A stretch of DNA of 64,000 bases from the NCBI RefSeq assembly GCF_011682065.1, contig NZ_VUYU01000020.1, positions 1 to 64,000 on the forward strand. Reading direction: 5' to 3'. Below the pieces are notes generated by a model. The model was given only the letters and a program-made list of their open reading frames with translations. It was not told the DNA's origin and did no database searches. This document shows, piece after piece, positions 60,774-64,000 of the stretch (the stretch's first letter is position 1; each line of letters starts with the position of its first letter). Source of the stretch: Massilia rubra (GTDB lineage Bacteria; Pseudomonadota; Gammaproteobacteria; Burkholderiales; Burkholderiaceae_D). The translations under genes were made by a program, and so were the position numbers.

Positions 60774-61995
60774 GTCCCGGACGCGAGCGTCGGCACGATA
60801 GCTCAGCCGGCGCTTGCGCCAAAAAATAAGGAAGATGAATATTGGCGCGCTCGCCGCCGCCCTCGCCGCAGAGTGCCGCTTGCATCATTGTCCGGGAGCT
60901 AGCCTCCCCCGCCGCGCGCGGCGGGCGCGCGATCCATCCGAGCGCGCCGCCGTCGGCGTTGTGAATGTACAGGCGAGCCGCGCTGACGGTGGCGCCGGTG
61001 GTCAGGGGCGAAGCGCCGCCCGGGTCTTGCAGGTCGTCCAGTACATTGCCGTCTTCGCTGAAGGCCATCACGTGCCCGACCGGTATGGGCGCGGCCCACA
61101 AAAAGCGCGGGATGCGCAGCACCACGCGGCGGAGAAAAGGCCGGCGCGCCATCTTGTCCAGGTCGTTCCGCTGGCCGCCGAAGCCCAGCCAGAGCGCGCC
61201 ATCGGGCGCGCGGGTCAGGTTGTCCGGATAGCCGGGCAGGTTGTCGAACAGGATCTGCGCCTGCATGGACGGCTTGCCCACATCGAGTTGATCGGCTTCA
61301 ATCGCGATCTTCCACACCCTGTAGCGCCCGCTCTCGCTGACGAACAGGCTCGCTCCATCGGCGCTCAGGGCAATTCCATTGACCAGCGAGAAACCGCGCG
61401 CGAGCTCGCGTAGCGCCTTGGTCGCCGGATCGTATTCCAGCACCCGTCCCGTGGCCGACTGCTCCATCACATCGAGCATGGCCGCTTCCACCGTGCCGCC
61501 GTGGCGGGCGGGGGGGAAGCGCGTGGACGATTCGGTGACGTAGATCTTGCCGCTGGCGCCAATGGCCACCGCGTTGAGAAAACGCGCCCGGGCCTCGCCC
61601 AGTGCCGACACCTGGCCGCCTGGCGCGACCGACAGCAAGCCCTTGACGCCGTCCGCCACCACCAGGCTGCCATCGGCGGCGAACGCCATGCCGAGCGGGC
61701 GCCCGCCGGTGGCGGCGAACACGTGCTGGCCGCTGCCATCGGGGTTCATGCGCAGGATGTTGCCGCTCCTGACGCCCAGGTACAACTTGCCGTCCGGGCC
61801 TTCGAGCATGTGTTCCGGCCCGACTTCACCGTGCAGGTCGATGCGCTGCGCGCCCGCCAGCTTGCTGTTGGCGGCGTGCACGCCGGTGTAGCCGGGCGCG
61901 GTGGGCGCCTCCCAGCCGACCGGGTCGATCGGCACCGGCCACAGGCCGAGGCAGGAAGCCAGCACCACCGTGCCGGCTGCGCGAATCCACAACAT
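60763..61995 (-). CDS. Strictosidine synthase-like/SMP-30 beta-propeller protein, membrane-anchored
   Basis: 410 aa. An N-terminal membrane helix (AAGTVVLASCLGLWPVPI) is followed by WEAPTAPGYTGVHAANSKLA, a six-bladed propeller with GPEHMLEGPDGKLYLGVRSG, GGRPLGMAFAADGSLVVADG, LNAVAIGASGKIYVTESSTR, the long TKALRELARGFSLVNGIALS and the strictosidine-synthase-like LFVSESGRYRVWKIAIEADQ and DNLPGYPDNLTRAPDGALWL. The C-terminal ~40 residues after GGALGWIARPPRAAG do not look like the family and may come from a 3' frameshift. It is co-transcribed downstream of a TonB receptor (10 bp gap). Substrate unknown; a lactonase or esterase role is possible. Confidence 0.82.
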   Translation of the reverse strand: MLWIRAAGTVVLASCLGLWPVPIDPVGWEAPTAPGYTGVHAANSKLAGAQRIDLHGEVGPEHMLEGPDGKLYLGVRSGNILRMNPDGSGQHVFAATGGRPLGMAFAADGSLVVADGVKGLLSVAPGGQVSALGEARARFLNAVAIGASGKIYVTESSTRFPPARHGGTVEAAMLDVMEQSATGRVLEYDPATKALRELARGFSLVNGIALSADGASLFVSESGRYRVWKIAIEADQLDVGKPSMQAQILFDNLPGYPDNLTRAPDGALWLGFGGQRNDLDKMARRPFLRRVVLRIPRFLWAAPIPVGHVMAFSEDGNVLDDLQDPGGASPLTTGATVSAARLYIHNADGGALGWIARPPRAAGEASSRTMMQAALCGEGGGERANIHLPYFLAQAPAELSCRRSRPGLSV

Positions 61996-62005
61996 GCGTA
62001 CTGAC

Positions 62006-64000
62006 TTAGCGGAACGCGTAGTTCACGCTGCCATAAAAGCGCCGTCCGCGCGGGTCGGTGTAGGTTGGGTCGTAGCCGGAAATGAAGAAGTTGGCCTGGT
62101 TCGAGTACGGCGGCGCCTTGTCGAACAGGTTTTGCACGCCGGCGCGCAGTTTCAGGTTCTTGCCAAACTCATAGGCCAGCGACATGTCCCACAGCGAATA
62201 CGCTTTCACGCGGTTGGCCGCCACCACGGTGCCGTTGTCGACGTTGATGGCCGAGTTCTGGTCGTCGTAGCCGGCCGAAAAACTGTTGGACACGGTGGCC
62301 GAGAGCGGACCCTGGTCCCAGTCCAGGCTGACCGTATGGCGCCAGCGCTGCACCACGCTGTCGGTGACGAACTTGCCCAGGTTGCTGATGTACGGGTCGC
62401 CCGTGGCGGTCTGGATTTTCGAATCGAGCACATAGGTGCCGTTCAGGCGCGCGCCGAAGCGGCCCAGGCCGGTATTCGCGCTGCGCAGGTTGACCACCAG
62501 GTCCAGCCCGCTGGCGATCTGGGCGCCACGGTTTTCCTTGTGCAGTTCGATGTACTCGATCACGCCGTCTTCATCGCGGTGGACCAGGCTGCCGTACTTG
62601 CCCAGGTTGCCGAGGATGATGTCGTCGCCGATTTCGCTGATCAGATCGGTGCGCTTGATCTTCCAGTAGTCCAGGCTGGCGTTCCAGTGCTTGCTCGGCT
62701 CCATCACGATGCCGGCCGACACCTGGCGGCTGCTTTCCGGTTTCAGGTTGACGTTGCTGTAGCGGCGCGTATCCCAGTTGGTGGCGCAATCGGCATAGTT
62801 GTTATCCACGGTGGCGCAGTAGACCGGGTCGGGCAGGGTGGCGGTGCTGCTGTAGACGGTCGGGCGGTACAGGTCGGACATCGACGGTGCGCGGAAGCCC
62901 TTGCCGGCCGAGGCGCGCACGGTGAGCGCCTTGTTCGGGGTGTACGCCATGCCGATTTTCGGGCTCAGGGCGCCGCCGACGCGTTGGTAGCGGTCGTAGC
63001 GCGCCGAGAACTGGCCCTGCCACTCCTTGGTGAAGGGCGCCAGCACTTCGCCGAACACCGCGTACACCTTGCGCTGGTCGCTGGTGGCCTTGCCGCCTTC
63101 GGGCGCGGAATCGTTGTTGATGTTGTCGCTCATGAGCAAGGCCGACGGATTGAAATCGGTGCGCTCGCGGCGCGCTTCGGCGCCCACCGCCACGCCCAGG
63201 TCGCCGCCGGCCAGCGTCATCAAGGAACGCGAGGCCTTGAAGTCGAGCGAATCCATGGTGCCGCGCGCGCGCCGCACCACGTCGTTGACCTGGATGCTAT
63301 CGAGCAGCGCCACGCCTTCGGCGCCGGACGGGCCGAAGGGATTGATCCTGCCGTCGGCCACGCCAGCGAGCAGCTTGTCGAGCAGCACGTAACCGTGGGT
63401 ATCCCTGTCCTTGACGGTGTTCACGCTATGGTTGTAGCCCACGTCGTAATCCCAGCCGGCCGCGATGCCGGTCACGCCGGCCACGTAGCGCTGGCTTTCG
63501 CTGGTCAGTTCGCTGCTGCGCATGCCGGCTTCATTGAGCCGCATGCGCAGCTGGAGTTCGCCGGGATTGTCGTCATCGACTTGGTCCAGGCCGCTATTGG
63601 CCAGGGCTGGAATCTTGCGGTAATCGATGTAGGCGGTCACGCGCGCCGACGAGCCGACGTAGTTGGTGCGCGAGCGGCTCAGGGCCATTTCGGCGTAGGC
63701 CTGGGTGTCGGCGCCGAGCTTGAACACGCCCCGGCTGAGCAGGTTCTGCTTGTTCGACTTGGGGTACAGCTCGGTGTCGCCCATGTAGTTGTAGGTGCAG
63801 GCGTCCACGCCGCCGGTGCCGTCCGGCAGGTACAGATTGGCCGGCGCCGCGCAGGTCGGGATCGCCAGGTTGATCTGGCGGTTGGTAATCGTCCGGCCGT
63901 TGAGCAAGAAGCCGGTTTCCTGCAGGTAGTCGCGCTGGGACGAGGAGAGGCGGATGTTCGCCGGGCTGGTATAGCTCGACAGCAAATGGCCGAGGCGCTG
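62006..64000 (-). CDS. TonB-dependent receptor, C-terminal part (runs off the right edge)
   Basis: The frame is open to the window edge; ~664 residues visible, all beta-barrel. Features: YAEMALSRSRTNYVGSSARV, FGEVLAPFTKEWQGQFSARY, LSPKIGMAYTPNKALTVRAS, GKGFRAPSMSDLYRPTVYSS and the C-terminal LRAGVQNLFDKAPPYSNQAN, PRGRRFYGSVNYAFR. The plug domain and N-terminal signal lie outside. Two Cys pairs (AIPTCAAPANL, VDACTYNY; CATVDNN, DCATNW) may form loop disulfides. It belongs to the large receptors used for sugars, oligosaccharides or peptides (TonB N-terminal part unseen). It is followed by the propeller gene. Confidence 0.92.
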   Translation of the reverse strand, partial: QRLGHLLSSYTSPANIRLSSSQRDYLQETGFLLNGRTITNRQINLAIPTCAAPANLYLPDGTGGVDACTYNYMGDTELYPKSNKQNLLSRGVFKLGADTQAYAEMALSRSRTNYVGSSARVTAYIDYRKIPALANSGLDQVDDDNPGELQLRMRLNEAGMRSSELTSESQRYVAGVTGIAAGWDYDVGYNHSVNTVKDRDTHGYVLLDKLLAGVADGRINPFGPSGAEGVALLDSIQVNDVVRRARGTMDSLDFKASRSLMTLAGGDLGVAVGAEARRERTDFNPSALLMSDNINNDSAPEGGKATSDQRKVYAVFGEVLAPFTKEWQGQFSARYDRYQRVGGALSPKIGMAYTPNKALTVRASAGKGFRAPSMSDLYRPTVYSSTATLPDPVYCATVDNNYADCATNWDTRRYSNVNLKPESSRQVSAGIVMEPSKHWNASLDYWKIKRTDLISEIGDDIILGNLGKYGSLVHRDEDGVIEYIELHKENRGAQIASGLDLVVNLRSANTGLGRFGARLNGTYVLDSKIQTATGDPYISNLGKFVTDSVVQRWRHTVSLDWDQGPLSATVSNSFSAGYDDQNSAINVDNGTVVAANRVKAYSLWDMSLAYEFGKNLKLRAGVQNLFDKAPPYSNQANFFISGYDPTYTDPRGRRFYGSVNYAFR

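Overview
The window is high-GC, densely coded DNA that looks like a betaproteobacterium of the Oxalobacteraceae (Massilia, Duganella or Janthinobacterium type). The genus is an inference from protein style: a PEP-CTERM protein, several TonB-dependent receptors and a TssQ-type T6SS lipoprotein. No rRNA or tRNA gene was seen that could fix it.

Left edge to 7.6 kb: a partial IS5-like transposase abuts a decayed RHS gene. The RHS gene has an in-frame stop and a lost 3' end, and it is joined out of frame to a shortened vgrG. Then come a uridine kinase, a large unrecognised 704-aa protein and a 163-bp MITE-like inverted-repeat element.

7.6-39 kb: one almost continuous minus-strand type VI secretion locus. 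In transcription order it reads tssJ-K-L-M-tagF-Ser/Thr kinase(PEGA)-tssA-B-C-hcp-tagJ-tssE-F-G-H-tssQ-like-FHA(tagH)-PP2C. After an AT-rich gap follows an effector-loading module: DUF2169/pentapeptide, DUF4150 (PAAR-like), alpha/beta hydrolase, long VgrG with a C-terminal extension, pentapeptide protein, DUF3540 and a small membrane-anchored protein. Kinase, phosphatase and FHA protein form a phospho-switch for the apparatus; VgrG, the PAAR-like protein and the DUF2169/DUF3540/pentapeptide proteins probably load the hydrolase as effector.

39-54.5 kb: a rearranged accessory region. It has an M48 lipoprotein peptidase, then a polymorphic-toxin-like 3' fragment (frameshifted) and a GH9 endoglucanase fragment, both cut at their 5' ends at the same point near 41,340. 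Next are a TPR-GGDEF diguanylate cyclase, a membrane protein, a TonB receptor, a transposase relic and a PEP-CTERM protein. A three-gene unit follows a good Pho-box promoter and an intrinsic terminator: coiled-coil membrane protein, 50-aa membrane peptide and orphan TAXI solute-binding protein. A hybrid histidine kinase pseudogene carries a 162-bp foldback element with a 4-bp target duplication. A TetR regulator with a four-site operator array, a duplicated YdhR-like protein, a glyoxalase and a resolvase remnant complete the region.

54.5-64 kb: a secreted hypothetical protein; an iron-uptake locus (TonB siderophore receptor, small partner gene, Fur box, divergent PepSY protein and a 55-aa membrane protein); a low-GC secreted protein; and a strictosidine-synthase-like beta-propeller behind a TonB receptor that runs off the right edge.
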